This document shows, piece by piece, positions 1 through 11,825 of a DNA stretch of 64,000 bases. Below the pieces are notes generated by a model that was given only the letters and a program-made list of their open reading frames with translations, was not told the DNA's origin and did not search any database. This stretch comes from Golubevia sp. BC0850 (taxonomy: Eukaryota; Basidiomycota; Exobasidiomycetes; Golubeviales; Golubeviaceae), in contig JAAVVG010000009.1 of NCBI GenBank assembly GCA_012976225.1, positions 922,524 through 986,523 on the forward strand, in the 5' to 3' direction. The first letter of the stretch is position 1. The number at the start of each line of letters is the position of its first letter. The translations under genes and the position numbers were made by a program.

Positions 1-32
1 AGATTCAGACCACAACACCCAATTAACAGAAG

Positions 33-3000
33 ATGAGTTGCAACACTCGATCAAGTCTCAATCCGAAAGCTATTCCTTCAGTTGATAATTGTTAGTAATC
101 CAATCACTCAAGCTCATTATACTCTCTTCTCTTTTGGAGCAACCATGGCTACCGCTGCTCTCTAACCTGACCCTACTCTACTCTCTCCACCTTCACCTTC
201 TGCTTCTACCCAGATGAATCTCTAGAAGTCATAGGACAAGGTACTTTCGGTATCATTAGAAAAGTAAAGAAACTTTCAGATGGGAAGTTCTATGCTAGAA
301 AGGAGTTGAACTTTGAGAGAATGTCAGAGAGAGATAGGAAACAGATCGTAGCAGAGGTCAACATTTTGAGGAATTTACAACATCAAAATGTTGTCAAGTA
401 TGAGGAAAGATGGGTTGATGCTGATAATGGGTGAGTGTAGAAGAGAGTGAGAAAGAGAGTTGAAGTTGGAGCTGGATAGGTAGCAAGCGGGGGAGAGAGG
501 AGTTAGAAGAAGAGCTGAGAGTGATGATCCTCTTTTAATCCTAGTATTTGGAGGTTCAATTTCAGATCACCTACTCTGAACAAATGAAGTTTGTTCTCGA
601 ATGGCAGACCAGGTCACTCGTCCGCACATAAGCCAAGCTCCCTCACTGTCACCCTCCATCTCCATCCTCTCCTACCTCACTAACCTCATCCTTCTTCATC
701 TCCCTCCCATCCATTTCTCAGAATTCTCTACATAGTAATGGAGTACTGCGGAGGAGGAGATTTAGGATCGACCATCAAGAAATGTAGAAAATCAAACGTT
801 TTACTTTCAGAAGATACCATCTGGACTTACCTCTATCAAATGGTTTTAGCTCTTGATGTTTGTCATTATAGAACTACTACTACTACTTCCACCACCTCCT
901 CTACCTCTTCTCCCACCTCAAGTAACTCTGCCACCACCTCCGCCTCATCTTCTTCTCCCTCTACTTCCACTTTCTTAGAAACCCAACCTCCTCTCAACGC
1001 AATCCTTCATAGAGATTTGAAACCAGAAAACGTTTTCTTAGATTCTCAACAAAACATCAAACTGGGAGATTTCGGTCTTTCAAAAATGTTGAACGACAAA
1101 TCCAGTTTCACAAACACTTACGTTGGAACTCCTTATTATATGAGTCCCGAATTGGCTACTGGGAAGAATTATGATAGTAAGAGTGACATTTGGGCTTTGG
1201 GTTGTATTGCATTTGAATTGGGAGCTTTAAGGTGAGCATACGAGCTACGTCAAGAAAGAGAGAGGCGATCAGGGTGGAGATTAGAAGAGAAACTGATTTC
1301 CCCTTTTGTGGTTTCTTTTTTCTTTTTTTGACAGTCCACCTTTTGATGCTTCGAATCAAACTGAATTGACTAGGAAAATCAAGGCTGGGAATGTACCTCA
1401 ATTACCTAGAGGCTTTTCTTTGGAATTGGGGAATTTGATTAGACAGATGTTGGATTTGAATGTGAGTGATTCTTCTCATCTCTTCTTTCTTTGAGTTGAT
1501 CTCTCATACCTCATCATTTCATTCGTTCTTTCCTACCCTGATCAACTCAATTCGTCCAGCCAAGCCGAAGACCAACAACTCGACAACTTTTAACTCATCC
1601 CCAAATCATCTTCGCAAAACGAACTCTAGAATTGACTTGTTTGAAAAGAACTCTTCAAGCTGAATCTTTGAGACTTAGAGAGATTTCTTCGAATTTAGAA
1701 TTCAAAGAAAGAGAATTGATGGAAATCGAGCAAGCTTTAAAAAAACGAGAAATGGAAAGTAGTGGGAATTCAATCTCAAAACCTACGAGTTTATTTGGTC
1801 AAACTCAATCTTCGTTCGAAGAAAGAGAATTCTCATTAAATGAAAGAGAAAGATTGCTGAAAGAAGAAGAAGAGAAATTGGAGAAAGCCAATGAGGATTT
1901 AGACAATCGAAGAGCTGATTTAGAAAGGAAATGGTTGAATTGGAGAGATGGAGAAAGGTTACAGAAAGATGAAGAGATTAGAAAAGTTCTGATCGAAAGA
2001 GATAGTGCTAGAAATGCTTTGGAAGAACATTTGAGAATGTTTGGTGATCATCATCAAGGTCAAAGTCAAGTTCAAGTTCAAGTTCAAGCTCAAGGAGATA
2101 AGAAAGCAACAAGTAGAAGAGTTTCAAATGATCAGAATCATCCTGTTGGAACTTCTAAGAGACCAGTTTTGACTAAAAGGATATCAAGTGGTCATAAGAT
2201 GCCTAGAAGTTCCAACTCTAACATTTCGATGGCTAACATCACGAATTCTGCTTCTAATTTGATGAACCTGGATCAAACTGATGTTTCGATGCTGAACATT
2301 AGAGAAAGAGTTAGAGATGGGAATACTGGATTCGGTACTCCTATTGGCAGAAGAGAGAGAGAACTCAGAGTCAAGGAGAAGCAGAAGAGAAAAGGCTCCA
2401 ACGATGGTGGAAGTGAAGAAGGTTCCGATGAATGGATCGATAACGAAACTGGAGCTGGTGAAAATCCAATTGAACAAGTGGAACAAGAACCAAGAAGGAC
2501 TTCGACTGGAAGGATCAAAGCCAGTAGAGTTAGCATCGTTCCTAGCGCAAGTGATCATCGCCTTCAGAGAGAAAACTCAAGAACTTCGTTAAGAGAAAGT
2601 GATACTATCAAAGGTAATTCTACCAAGTCTTCTTCTGGAAGATCTTCAAACGCTTCTGCTCCTCGTTCAAGCGCTAAATATGAGCTGGTCACTTCAAGGA
2701 GTAGAAGATCTTCTGGTATCAATTCAAAATCAAATGGCTCTTCTGGAAATCCTTCAGCTTCTTCCAATGAAAATTTGAGAGGTACTTTCACTGCTCATAG
2801 AGGTTTAGTTCAGGAAGATTCCAACGATGAATCCGATATCGTCATGAAAACTTTCATAGAAGACAATTCCTTATCCCCAATCAAACAAGGTTCGGATGAA
2901 ACTGAAGCTCATTCGGAAGATGTTGGAGAAGGTGAAGATGAAAGCTCTAATGAAACTTCAAACGAAGAAGGCCTTAATGACACTTTTGATCAAGTCTTAC

Positions 3001-3812
3001 AGGATAAGGAGAACAGGAGAAGTAGAGCTGCTGTTAACAACAATTTCAGGAATCCAAACAATAGGATTGAAAGAAGCTTAGATCCTTTACCTTTACCACC
3101 AAGCATTTCAACCGATAACCTAAGTTCTCAATTCTCAAACCTTCAAACCTCACCTTCAAAATCTCGTTTACAATCTCAAAGATCTATTGCAAGTCCAAAC
3201 TTACGATCTAAATCTACCATTCCAACTATTACTAGTAAGACCACGAAGCCTCAATCTCAAGCCAGTACATCAAGTTCGATCACCAGACCAGTTTTAGCAA
3301 CTAGAACAACTATACCAGCAGTCATCAATGAAACCAATTTGACTGAAATTCCGATTTATAATGAGAGTGATTTACCCTCACCTTTTTTAAGAAAAGTTGG
3401 GAGATTAGATAATGAAAAGTTTAAACCTTTCAGTAATCGAACTGGTAGTGGAAGTGGAATGTTAGCTAGAGCTGCTATGAAACAAGCTGGTTTGAACGCT
3501 AATAAGAACCCTCCTGCTGCTGCTGCTAGAGTCACTGTTAGGCCTAGAGATGAGAAAGTGGGTGCAATCTCAAAAGTAACTTCAACCTCTACCAGAATCA
3601 GTGAAGGTTCTACAGCTGGTAGAACTTCTACGATCCCAACAGTCAACAGAAGACAGTCAACTGGGATCTTGAATGGCACTACTACTCTAGGAAGTACTGC
3701 CTCTGCGATTGCCAGTGGAAGAATTCCTGGAATCGGAAGTTCAAGACCTAGAGCTAGCGCTGCTGCCACTTCAAGCACTGCTCGTGAAAGTTTTGCGGTC
3801 AGGAGGAGGTGA
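33..3812 (+). CDS. nimA: NIMA-related Ser/Thr kinase with long coiled-coil/disordered tail
   Basis: Five exons (33-90, 214-430, 722-1231, 1335-1461, 1560-3812) join in phase to give about 1,054 residues. The kinase domain is N-terminal. It has a glycine loop IGQGTFG (residues 26-32), a catalytic lysine in YARKE (about 49), HRDLKPEN (about 188-195), DFG (about 208) and a GTPYYMSPE activation segment, with the NIMA-typical end PSRRPTTRQLL. Next comes a charged coiled coil (about residues 325-450, rich in Glu/Lys/Arg), then some 600 Ser/Thr/Asn-rich residues. A Thr/Ser-rich insert of about 40 residues sits just before the catalytic loop (about 143-183). The family (NIMA, Kin3, NEK2) controls mitotic entry and spindle/septum events. 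The start at 33 is chosen because only exon 33-90 gives the expected DNYE start of the kinase fold. The fold and family are seen directly; the mitotic role is known for the family. Confidence 0.9.
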
Positions 3813-4662
3813 AGAGCTTTATCTTTCTTTTAAGACTCTCATACTTCAATCTTATCTCATAGCCATCATTTGCGTTCTTCAAATTTAGTTCAATCATCAA
3901 TCACAAGTCTCAATTCAATGTTTCGACCTTTTTCAGCGACATCTCAATCTTCACATCTCATTCCTTCCTTCATCCTCAAATCAGTCCTTCTCAACCTCTA
4001 CTCTCATATCCCACTCTCCTTTTTCCTTCTTTTCACGATTCTCGTTTGCTTTCTTTGGCTCTCTCTCTCTCTCTCTCTCTCTTTCGCTCTCCCTCACGCA
4101 CACCAGCATTCTGCTGTCACTTTTCTCACTAATTACAACCCTTTTTTCACATCCTTTTGTTCTCCCTTCATTCGTCTTTCATTACGCTTTCCTTTGTTAC
4201 AGCTTCGCTTGTCGACGTGTTCTGATAATCCACTTTCTTTCTCTGTGCAAGACTGCAAGGCATCGATTGAAATCTCGGCTTGAAGAGGCCTTTGCTCCTC
4301 TCTTATTTCTTTCTCTGCTGAAAATTCTAGTGTCGTTCGAATTCCTCGAGGATGGTTGATGAGGGAAGAAGAGAAAGCAAGATCATCGAGGTATTTGTGA
4401 GTTGTGACGATGAGTCGACAACCCGTACTCCCTCTAGAGCATTTAGAGGCTGTGCTCGTTTTGCTCCTTTCATTGTCTCTTTTCCGGCCCTCAGTATCGG
4501 AAAGCTGTTGCTGATTTCAACTCGAGGCTACAATTATTTTGAGTGCCTTGCTCAGGGGCTCGAGATTTGGAGCAGGCTTCGTCCTGGGATCTCCAGAAGG
4601 CGGAAGATGAGCTGCGACCAAACGAGAGGTTCACGGCCTCGTAAGAACTTCTTCTTCAAAAG
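3813..4662. other. intergenic, pyrimidine-rich
   Basis: This is the downstream flank of the kinase gene. It is T/C-rich, with a (CT)n run at about 4060-4083. Open frames here look like low-complexity translations without recognisable domains. No gene is supported. Confidence 0.5.
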
Positions 4663-5724
4663 ATGCAATCGAGGACTATTGACTCACTAAGTCAGCTAGT
4701 GATTATAGATTACCCATCAACTCGTGGATTACATGAAACGCTTTCAACTTTCAAGAGAGAAAGTCTTCAAAACCGAGTCCAACTTCCTTCAACTTCTTCT
4801 TCTCCAATCTCCCCATCACTTCAATTGCAATCTCTAATTGCAGCTCATCTTTGTCTCAACCCTCAGGATGAACAAGATCCTCTGACAGATGAGACCTCAC
4901 AGAAAGTACTAATCGGCAACCGATCTGATCCAACTTTTGATGACGAAGAATCAGACATTCATTCCAATCATGACATTCATCCGACCATGGATCCAGATTC
5001 AACAATCTTCCCACCTGCTCCTTCATCAGACACTCTCGATCGATTAGGAGAAGACGTTTTGTCGATGGTAACGCAAGAGATTCGAGACTGGGCTGTCGGC
5101 GAGACCTGGGACGAGATGAACGAAGGAAGGAAGTGAGTATATATTCTCTGCTGAATGACATGCTGTTCGCTTCACTCTCTCTCTCTCTCGTCGCTGACAA
5201 CCCTGTTCTTTCATTTAAGACTCAGGGACAAGACCCTTCTATCGGTATCCATGAGCAGTTGGGGAGCATACGCTCTCTTTTATCCTGGGCTTCTTCGAAC
5301 AGTCACTGTCCATCCTCGTCACCCTACCGGCTTGTTCAAGTGTGTCAAGAGAAACCCTTGGCTAGGACAACAGGTTGTGTCCCATCAATTCGTCAACGGG
5401 AAAGGCGTATACGATCAGACTGTGGACCTTGATGGGGATCTGGTGCCTCCCATGGCCATGCAGGAGTTCTCTGAGTATTACTGGATGGAGGCCCAAACTG
5501 AATTCTTCAGTCGTCTCAAACATCTTCAAGTACTTGTCCTGCTTGCCATCTCTGGAGGAGTTCCCTTCTCGGAAAGAGTTGAAGGAAGAAGGATTCCCCT
5601 CGCTTTCACCAACACCCTCAAAAGATTGCTCATCAATCATTCCGACGATTTCATCGACCTGATCTCGGTCAGAGAGGCTATATGGATTCTCGGGGAGTAT
5701 CATTGGGCCCCCTCCCATCTATAA
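4663..5724 (+). pseudogene. LisH/F-box-like protein, left copy, truncated by an in-frame stop
   Basis: Two exons (4663-5132 and 5220-5724; GT-AG intron) give about 324 residues. Near the N-terminus is IIDYPSTRGLHETLSTFKRE, which fits the LisH dimerisation motif, although the right copy has the better YL core. After an acidic linker, a segment with SSWGAYALFYPGLLRTVTV resembles the post-F-box region of fungal F-box/LRR proteins, and leucine-rich stretches follow. The TAA at 5722-5724 appears premature, because the same frame stays open past it (LDSDDMSSHCPFPF... to about 6000) with more LRR-like sequence. The copy at 46043-47092 has the same stop. The LisH and F-box assignments are inferred by eye. 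The truncated protein could still be expressed. Confidence 0.6.
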
Positions 5725-7000
5725 CTCGACTCTGACGACATGAGCTCTCACTGCCCTTTTCCATTCTCAGTCTTCTGTCCACATCTTTATCGAGTGGTGA
5801 TGAGCTTTTACATCTCTTATGAGGATTCTATCTTCCTTTCTGAGCACTCTCACGCCATCGAAGGTTTAACCAAAGTTAAGCAGCTAGCCATCAAGCCCTG
5901 CTTCCTCAGTGCAAATGGAGACGCAAGGAGGTGGAGAGAACTCTTCAACCGACAAAGCAAAGAGTTGGAGAGGAGGAAGTCGAAGATCTCAAGCGGTCTA
6001 TGACTTCCTTCAGGTCACAACAGAGCTCACCGATTTTGAGATTAGACCTCGATACCACCCAGATGGATGAGAGAGAGCTGAAATTAAAGGTCTTTGCAAG
6101 TTCTTTGAAGTCTCTTCACCAATCCTTCTCGTCTTTGAAGATGATGAGAATCTTGAACATAAGGCCATACGTCAAGCCTCAATCATCGGTAGATTTGAAG
6201 CTTTCAGTGGTTTAAAGGTGCTTGCCGTCGATGGAATCTGAATCGTAAATCTCCCTCGTTGGGAGCGAATCGACCTTCCTCCTGCCTTGGAAGCTCTACA
6301 ATCACTCTACCATGAGTTCTTCGATGAGATCGAAGAGGCACAACTTTGCCCGGAGGACAAGTTACTTGTCTCCTTACTCAGGGACAGAAGGCTGTCTAAT
6401 CTTAAGAAGATGATCGTCCCCCTAGAATTAATGTCTAGTTCGGGACAGGTGGTCACCATCGAAAAGTCGATAGCAGCCTGGAAAAAGAACAGGAAATTAT
6501 TGGAAGAGGCTGTTTCGAAGAGTGAGAACATCAAGCTCACTTTCTTCAGCCCTGAGATTGGTGAGTCTGAAGAAATTGTGAGAGTCGAAGGAGGTGTAGT
6601 TCAAGGTAGAATTCTTCTCTGCTCTCCTCATTTTTAAACTCATTGTTTTCGTTGCTTCTTCTTTACTTCTCAGTGGGTGGAGCCCTTACAGATGATTACT
6701 TTCCTTCAACTGTTTATCAGCTGTACCCCATGCAGCCTTGATGTCTTGATTCAGTATGGGGAATGAGATAGAGAGGAGCAAAGTCGAAAGTATAGAGATA
6801 GCAGATACGGATTTTAAGAAGATTTTAAGAAGGTTGTTTTTAATGAATAGGGTTCAAGCTTTGAATTCAAGTTCGTCGAGATCCAGTCTGATCCCGCTTC
6901 CAATGTACTGTACTTCTGAAGAAACAGACTTCGATCCTAGGAGCCATCATCTTGTGAGATCTCTGCTTTAGAATAAAGACGAGATCGGACTTCGATTTTA
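5725..7000 (+). pseudogene. decayed 3' part of the LisH/LRR-like gene, left copy
   Basis: After the TAA at 5722-5724, protein-like sequence continues in frame to about 6000 (HSHAIEGLTKVKQLAIKPC). It then shifts frame near 5940-5990 (VEDLKRSMTSFRSQQSSPI...), and shifts again before LPPALEALQSLYHEFFDEIEEAQ (about 6272-6640). Short leucine-rich fragments follow to about 6970. The right copy carries a different set of breaks over the same stretch. No single splicing pattern restores one frame, so I call it a pseudogene remnant. Confidence 0.6.
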
Positions 7001-7298
7001 TCACGCTTCTTCGCCGTGCCAGAATGACGTTCAGATCATCTGCATGAACTCAAAAGGTCGAGAGTATCTATTTGCAGGCTCGATCGCTCTCAGCTCTTTA
7101 CTTGACGAATGATGGCAACTGCTTCCCCTAGTTTCCATCCTCCCCACCGTCTTCCGAGTCAGTCAACACGACGTGGCTTCCATCAACATCTTCATCTGCG
7201 GAGCTAGAGATGCCGATAAGGCTTGCCTCTTTCATTTGAGGTTTTCCCGAGGGATGAGATGGAATTTCATGATCATCTTGAAGAGAATAACAACGATT

Positions 7299-7496
7299 CT
7301 ACATTCGAAGTCGACGAAGAGGCGAACGCTCTTCTCTTTGATCTTCGGTCTCTGACTCGCAGGATCTCTTGATTCCACTTCTAGTAGGATGCCCATCTTC
7401 CTCCTTGAAGCTCTTGGTTGACCCAATGTTTGCATCAGGGGTTTCGTGGTTTGGAGACTCCGGTGCCTCAGCTTCAAGAGCAGCAAGTTCAGCTTC
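7299..7496 (-). pseudogene. orphan last exon of the unknown EAEL family, left copy
   Basis: On the minus strand, an acceptor at about 7497 precedes a 65-codon open frame starting EAELAALEAEAPESPNHETP and ending RRLRM before a TAG at 7301-7299. It matches the last exon of the gene at 43997-44558. Upstream exons are missing here: instead the 3' end of the POT1 gene (7748) lies about 250 bp away. It is therefore an orphan exon carried in with the duplicated block, and probably not expressed as a protein by itself. Confidence 0.75.
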
Positions 7497-7747
7497 CTGG
7501 AAGATGGAATGGAGAGAGAAACTAATTCAGATCGAGGAATCACTGAACTAGTGTATGAGAGAGCACTTCGAGTCGTTGCTTCTAACGTGAGAGATTTTGA
7601 AGTCCGGAGGCAGAAACATCGTCGACATTCTCTTGCACACTCTCACAGCAAGTTCGAAGGTAATCACGTTTACCTCGCGCTAAGACACTATCTGCATAAC
7701 AATGATCTCGAAAGCACTTCGTCTTCATTTGGGGACACAATCTCGAA

Positions 7748-10700
7748 TCAAAAGAGTTTCGTCTGAACCAAAGCGAATTCGACTTCCTCAGAATCTTCCT
7801 TTCTGTTGAAGCACACGACACCAAGGTCAACGGCGGAATCGACTGTAGAACTTGAGTTGGAAGCTAAGTCAGTGATCAAGTTTTGTCCGAAAGTTGACGA
7901 GAGACGTTTCGAGAACTTTTCCAAAGCTAGATCGTCATTTTTTGATTGATGTACTTGAGCTGGATCGACACCTTGGAGGAACTCATCCTTCGGACAAGGG
8001 AATGCAAGTTGAAAAAAGGAACAATTTTGATAGGGTCAGAATCAACCAAACGGGCAAATGATTGCTTGCAACGAAATTCGAGAGTACTCACAGCCTGTTT
8101 CCCGTAGACCAAGATGGGTAGAGGAGAATTTCCGACTGAGGATTCATCTTCTACTAAAATAGCGAAGTTCCAAAAGTACGATAGAGGTTTACGTGCATCC
8201 TCTGGACAAGCTTGACAAGCGGTCGAGGCGACGCTATGAAAACGGTGGAATGAGAAAAAGGAGAACGTCAATCGGCTGGTTAGTAGCAATTTCGGTCTGA
8301 GACGAGTTTTTCCCAATAACTCACATTAGTTTGCAACGGGAACAAAAGGCTTTGCTCCACAGTTTGATGTCTCTCGGCAGAAAGTTGACGATTCTGGCTC
8401 CGATGCGATGAACTTCCTTAGCTTTTCCATTCTCTTTGAGATGCGAGATTGAAATTATCGGAAGCTTTGATAGTTTGCAGATCGTGGCAGATTTTGAAAG
8501 AGCTGAAGAAGTTGTCGGAAGTTGAGGTTGGACTTTGGAAGTATAGCTTGAACCTCGAGCTGCGGAACTTTTCGTCGATTTTGTCTCTTGGACAGAATCT
8601 AGAACCTTTTCTCTGTTGGCTTTGACTGCATAACCTGGATTGACTTTTTCCTTCGAATCCAATCGAGATTTCTTGCTTAAAGGTGAAATCTGGGGGGAAG
8701 GAGGTGTGAATATGGGGTCCTCATCTTCCACCAGACCTGCTCCAGCCGTGTGGAACGATCGTCCAAATTCTGGAGTAATTTGAGGTTCCGGAGACTTCCG
8801 CTTGAGGGACTGACCATTAGGAGGTGGAGGAACCAGAGATTGTTGACTCGATGAGGCTTGAGAGGGAGAGTGAGACTGAGGTTGCGATTGAGATAGACTC
8901 TGAGATAGAACCTCTTGCTTGATTTGAGTAGAGTTGACTTGAGGAGAAGAGCTACTTGTCCGAACAGCAAGTTGATCGGATGAAGACTTTAGAGAGCGTG
9001 CTTTAGGATTTGCCAAAAGTCGGAGTTGAACTTTCTCATCCAAAGGTTCGTCTTCTTCCTCTAAACTTCGGGCTTCTTTCTTTTCTCTCTGTTCCTTGGC
9101 TCTTCTCTTATCCATTCTGAGCTTCCTTTCAGCTTGCTCTTGTTCGAACTTCAAAGCTTTGCGTCTTGCGTCTTCAGCCACCTTTTGCTTGTGCTCTTCG
9201 ATTGCTTTCTCTGCCTCTTCTGCTTCAGCAGCCGCGAGCGAAGCTTTCTTCTCTTCGAAGCTAGAATGATAGAGACTCATGGACTTCTCGAACTCTTTTC
9301 TTCGACTATTAGAAATGACAGATGGAGAAGGAGGAGATGCGGAAGAGAAAGCATCAGTACCCTCGATTGTCTTTCTGAGGAACAAGAACGACATCTTTGA
9401 TTTGTCAAAAACGAACTCACTCATCAATGTCCTTGAAGAGCTCTGGATCCGTCTTCATTTTGATCTCTCTCAAGAGTCTCACAATACTCTTCTCATCCCT
9501 AATTTGATTCTTCCCTCCAATGTCTAGATTCCCTTCCAAAGCACCAGGAAGTAGATTTCCCTCCTTGTCTCTACCACTATTCAACTTTGGTCTGATGTTT
9601 CGGATAACTACATACTTATTCTCCAATCTTTCGAAGGTTTCACGTTCCCCGGCGAAATCAGCAAACAAGGTGATAGGGAAGACGCGTCCTCCCAATCTAG
9701 ATCCGGATGATTTCTCTCTCTCTTGAAGTTCTTCCTCGGTGTATCCAATGTAGCTATCGTGAGCAGTGAGAAATGAGGGATGGGAAGTGTAGTCGGTGAC
9801 GTAGATTTGAGGATTGTTACTTCCAAGACCATCGTGGCACCAAGTCCTAACCAGCTTGACGACGCAGTCAAAGTAGATCCGCTCCTTGACGTCCTTCATG
9901 TAGATCAGTTTCCTTCCTTTCCCCGGGAGATCCGAAATGTTAGGATCGACAGAGCTGGTTCCTTTCTTTCCCGCCTGTTTCCCATCGTGGTACCAAGCAG
10001 CCAAATCAGCCATGTGCTTCTTTGCTTCTTTACCTAAGGGAGAGGAGTTTTGCTTGGAGTAGATGGAGACCTGACCAGGTTTGAGAGCGTACCAGTGAAC
10101 AGTGTCTGGATAGCCAACTCCTTGAGGCTTCTTCATGTATTCTTGGATCTTCAGATTTCTCAGTAAGATCACGCTTCCTAGAGGAAGACCGTTGGGTAGG
10201 ATGGCTTTGTCATTCTTGGAGAAGAGATTGAGGGGAAATTCTGCATCCAAGGAGTTGCTGCTGAATCGTAGAGATGGATCGTGAAGCCTCATGTGCAGCT
10301 TCCACTCTCTCGACATGGTAGGTGTGATGTGTTCTTCCGAGATGACCACTCCACAGACGTTGACCGAATGGAACTTCTTCCCTGACTTCCCAGTTGACTC
10401 TACGAGAGCCAGAGGCGTGAAGTTAAACTGAATTAGGAAAGGAGCAGAAGAGAGAAAGGAGAGACGAACTCAACAAAAGTAGCCAAGAAAGATCGCTCGT
10501 AGAGAAGCCAAAATACTCACGCCATCTAGAGAGAAAGGGATTCTGGGAAGATTGCAAGTGCTCGTATTGGCTACTTTAGAGATAGAAGCTGCCTTGGAAG
10601 AGCTTGCATGGTTGGGAGCTGATTCGACTCGAGCTTCTGATTGAATGGTACCATTTCTAATTGATTGTTCGTTAGAAGACCTTCCACCTTTCGCAGAAAT

Positions 10701-11725
10701 CTGAAGCTGAGCATCTAGTGCTGATAAGTTTGAGACTGAAAGATTACGATCAATTGGAGGAGAGACTTCTCTGGAGGAGCTTTCTACTGGCGGAACAAAA
10801 CTAAATGGTTCATTTTTATCAAAGAAATGATTATGGATCGTAGTTCCGTTCCGAAAGAGTTTCATAGTCAATTTGCCCTGATTGAAGACTATCACTTCAT
10901 CGTGGTCATTTGAAACGGATTGAGAGCCAAATTCAGAAAGGCAGATTCGATACCTTGCAGCTGAATCCGAAGCTGGGTCATAAGGAAAGTGAATGAGTCT
11001 GTCGTAAACCTCGTTGACGAATGGAGAGATGACTCGAATGTTGATTTCTTGCCTCTCAGGAGAGGTACCGTCCACCAGAACGAACTGGGAGAGGAGAAGG
11101 AGAGAGAGAGATTTGGGGGAGGATTCAGAGGTACCCACTCTCACTCTTGAGCAGACCTCTCAAGCTCGAATAACCAGCCCATTTCAGGCAATCCAATTCA
11201 AAATATCATCTCGAAGTCTCCTTGCCCGTTGGACCCGACCTCTTTACGCTCGCAGCTACTCACATCCAGCTGTTGGTGAGCACCAGCTCTCTTTATTGAA
11301 GGCAAGTGTGGATCCTTGATGAATCCAAGGACATGACTCCCTCCCCTTGCTTCCCTCACTCTTCTGATCCATTTGTCCAAGGTTGTCCTGATACCCAGCT
11401 TCTCTTCTTCCTCCTCAGTCAAGCTCGGATTGTTCTTGACTTTGTGATCTGTTATCTTTGGACCAGGAGCTTGATTCAGAGGATTAGTCGACGAGCCTTG
11501 ACCTGAACTCTGGTTTGAAGATTCAGTTTCGGGAGGAATGGAATTTGAGATAGAGTTGGAGGGTTTATTTGGATTTCCATTCTTGGCTTTGGCTTTTTTG
11601 GCCTTTTTCCTCTTCCCACTTGAATCCGCGGTGTTGCTTCCGTTTGCTTTGGTAGGATTGCGATTAGAATCACTGGTTGAAGAGGTTTGCCTGGCTTCTT
11701 TAAAGATCTTTGGTTTGTTCACCAT
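7748..11725 (-). CDS. pot1: POT1-like telomere end-binding protein
   Basis: Minus-strand exons 11725-11264, 11084-10521, 10427-9421, 9374-8325, 8233-8092 and 7987-7748 join in phase (about 1,154 residues). The core shows the Pot1 first OB fold (FTPLALVES..., REWKLHMRLHDPSL, about 345-460). A second OB-like unit has WCHDG and YVTDYTSHP (about 535-560). A Glu/Lys coiled coil and Ser/Gln linker follow. A C-terminal OB domain holds a CxxC pair (CSRC, CQAC; about 1020-1035) followed by EFLQGVDPAQ. Pot1 caps single-stranded telomeric G-tails. The first two exons, about 340 residues with a Lys/Ser-rich start and an unrecognised globular segment, are not part of the usual Pot1 plan. They may be a lineage-specific extension or a separate upstream gene, and the in-phase junction favours one gene. 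The start at 11725 has a good context (AAAATGG). The core is secure and the N-terminal third uncertain. Confidence 0.82.
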
Positions 11726-11825
11726 TTTGGAATGGATGCGAGAGAGAGAAAGCAAGTGTTGGTCTGGAATTCACGACGCGTCTTGGAACAGGTAAAGAGC
11801 GAAATCAAAATGGTATCTGTGAGGT

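Larger units (their letters stand above)
4663..7525. repeat. left arm of a 2.8-kb inverted repeat
   Basis: This stretch is the reverse complement of about 44335-47092. From 4663 to 5938 paired positions sum to 51767; by 7173-7496 they sum to 51857, so small indels total about 90 nt in between. Similarity is uneven: the ends and the 5940-7100 part differ by many substitutions and indels, while 4908-5938 shows no difference I could find. The inner boundary is near 7525, in the polypyrimidine tract of an intron. The outer boundary is near the start codon of the LisH-like gene. Confidence 0.9.

Noticed and set aside
2184-2791. Antisense open frames opposite the NIMA kinase tail
   Set aside because: They mirror a Ser/Asn/Glu-rich coding strand, have no domain or splice logic, and overlap a clearly coding exon.
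4060-4083. (CT)n run, also near 21150 and 18158, as a regulatory element
   Set aside because: CT tracts are everywhere in introns and 5' regions here; nothing sets these apart.
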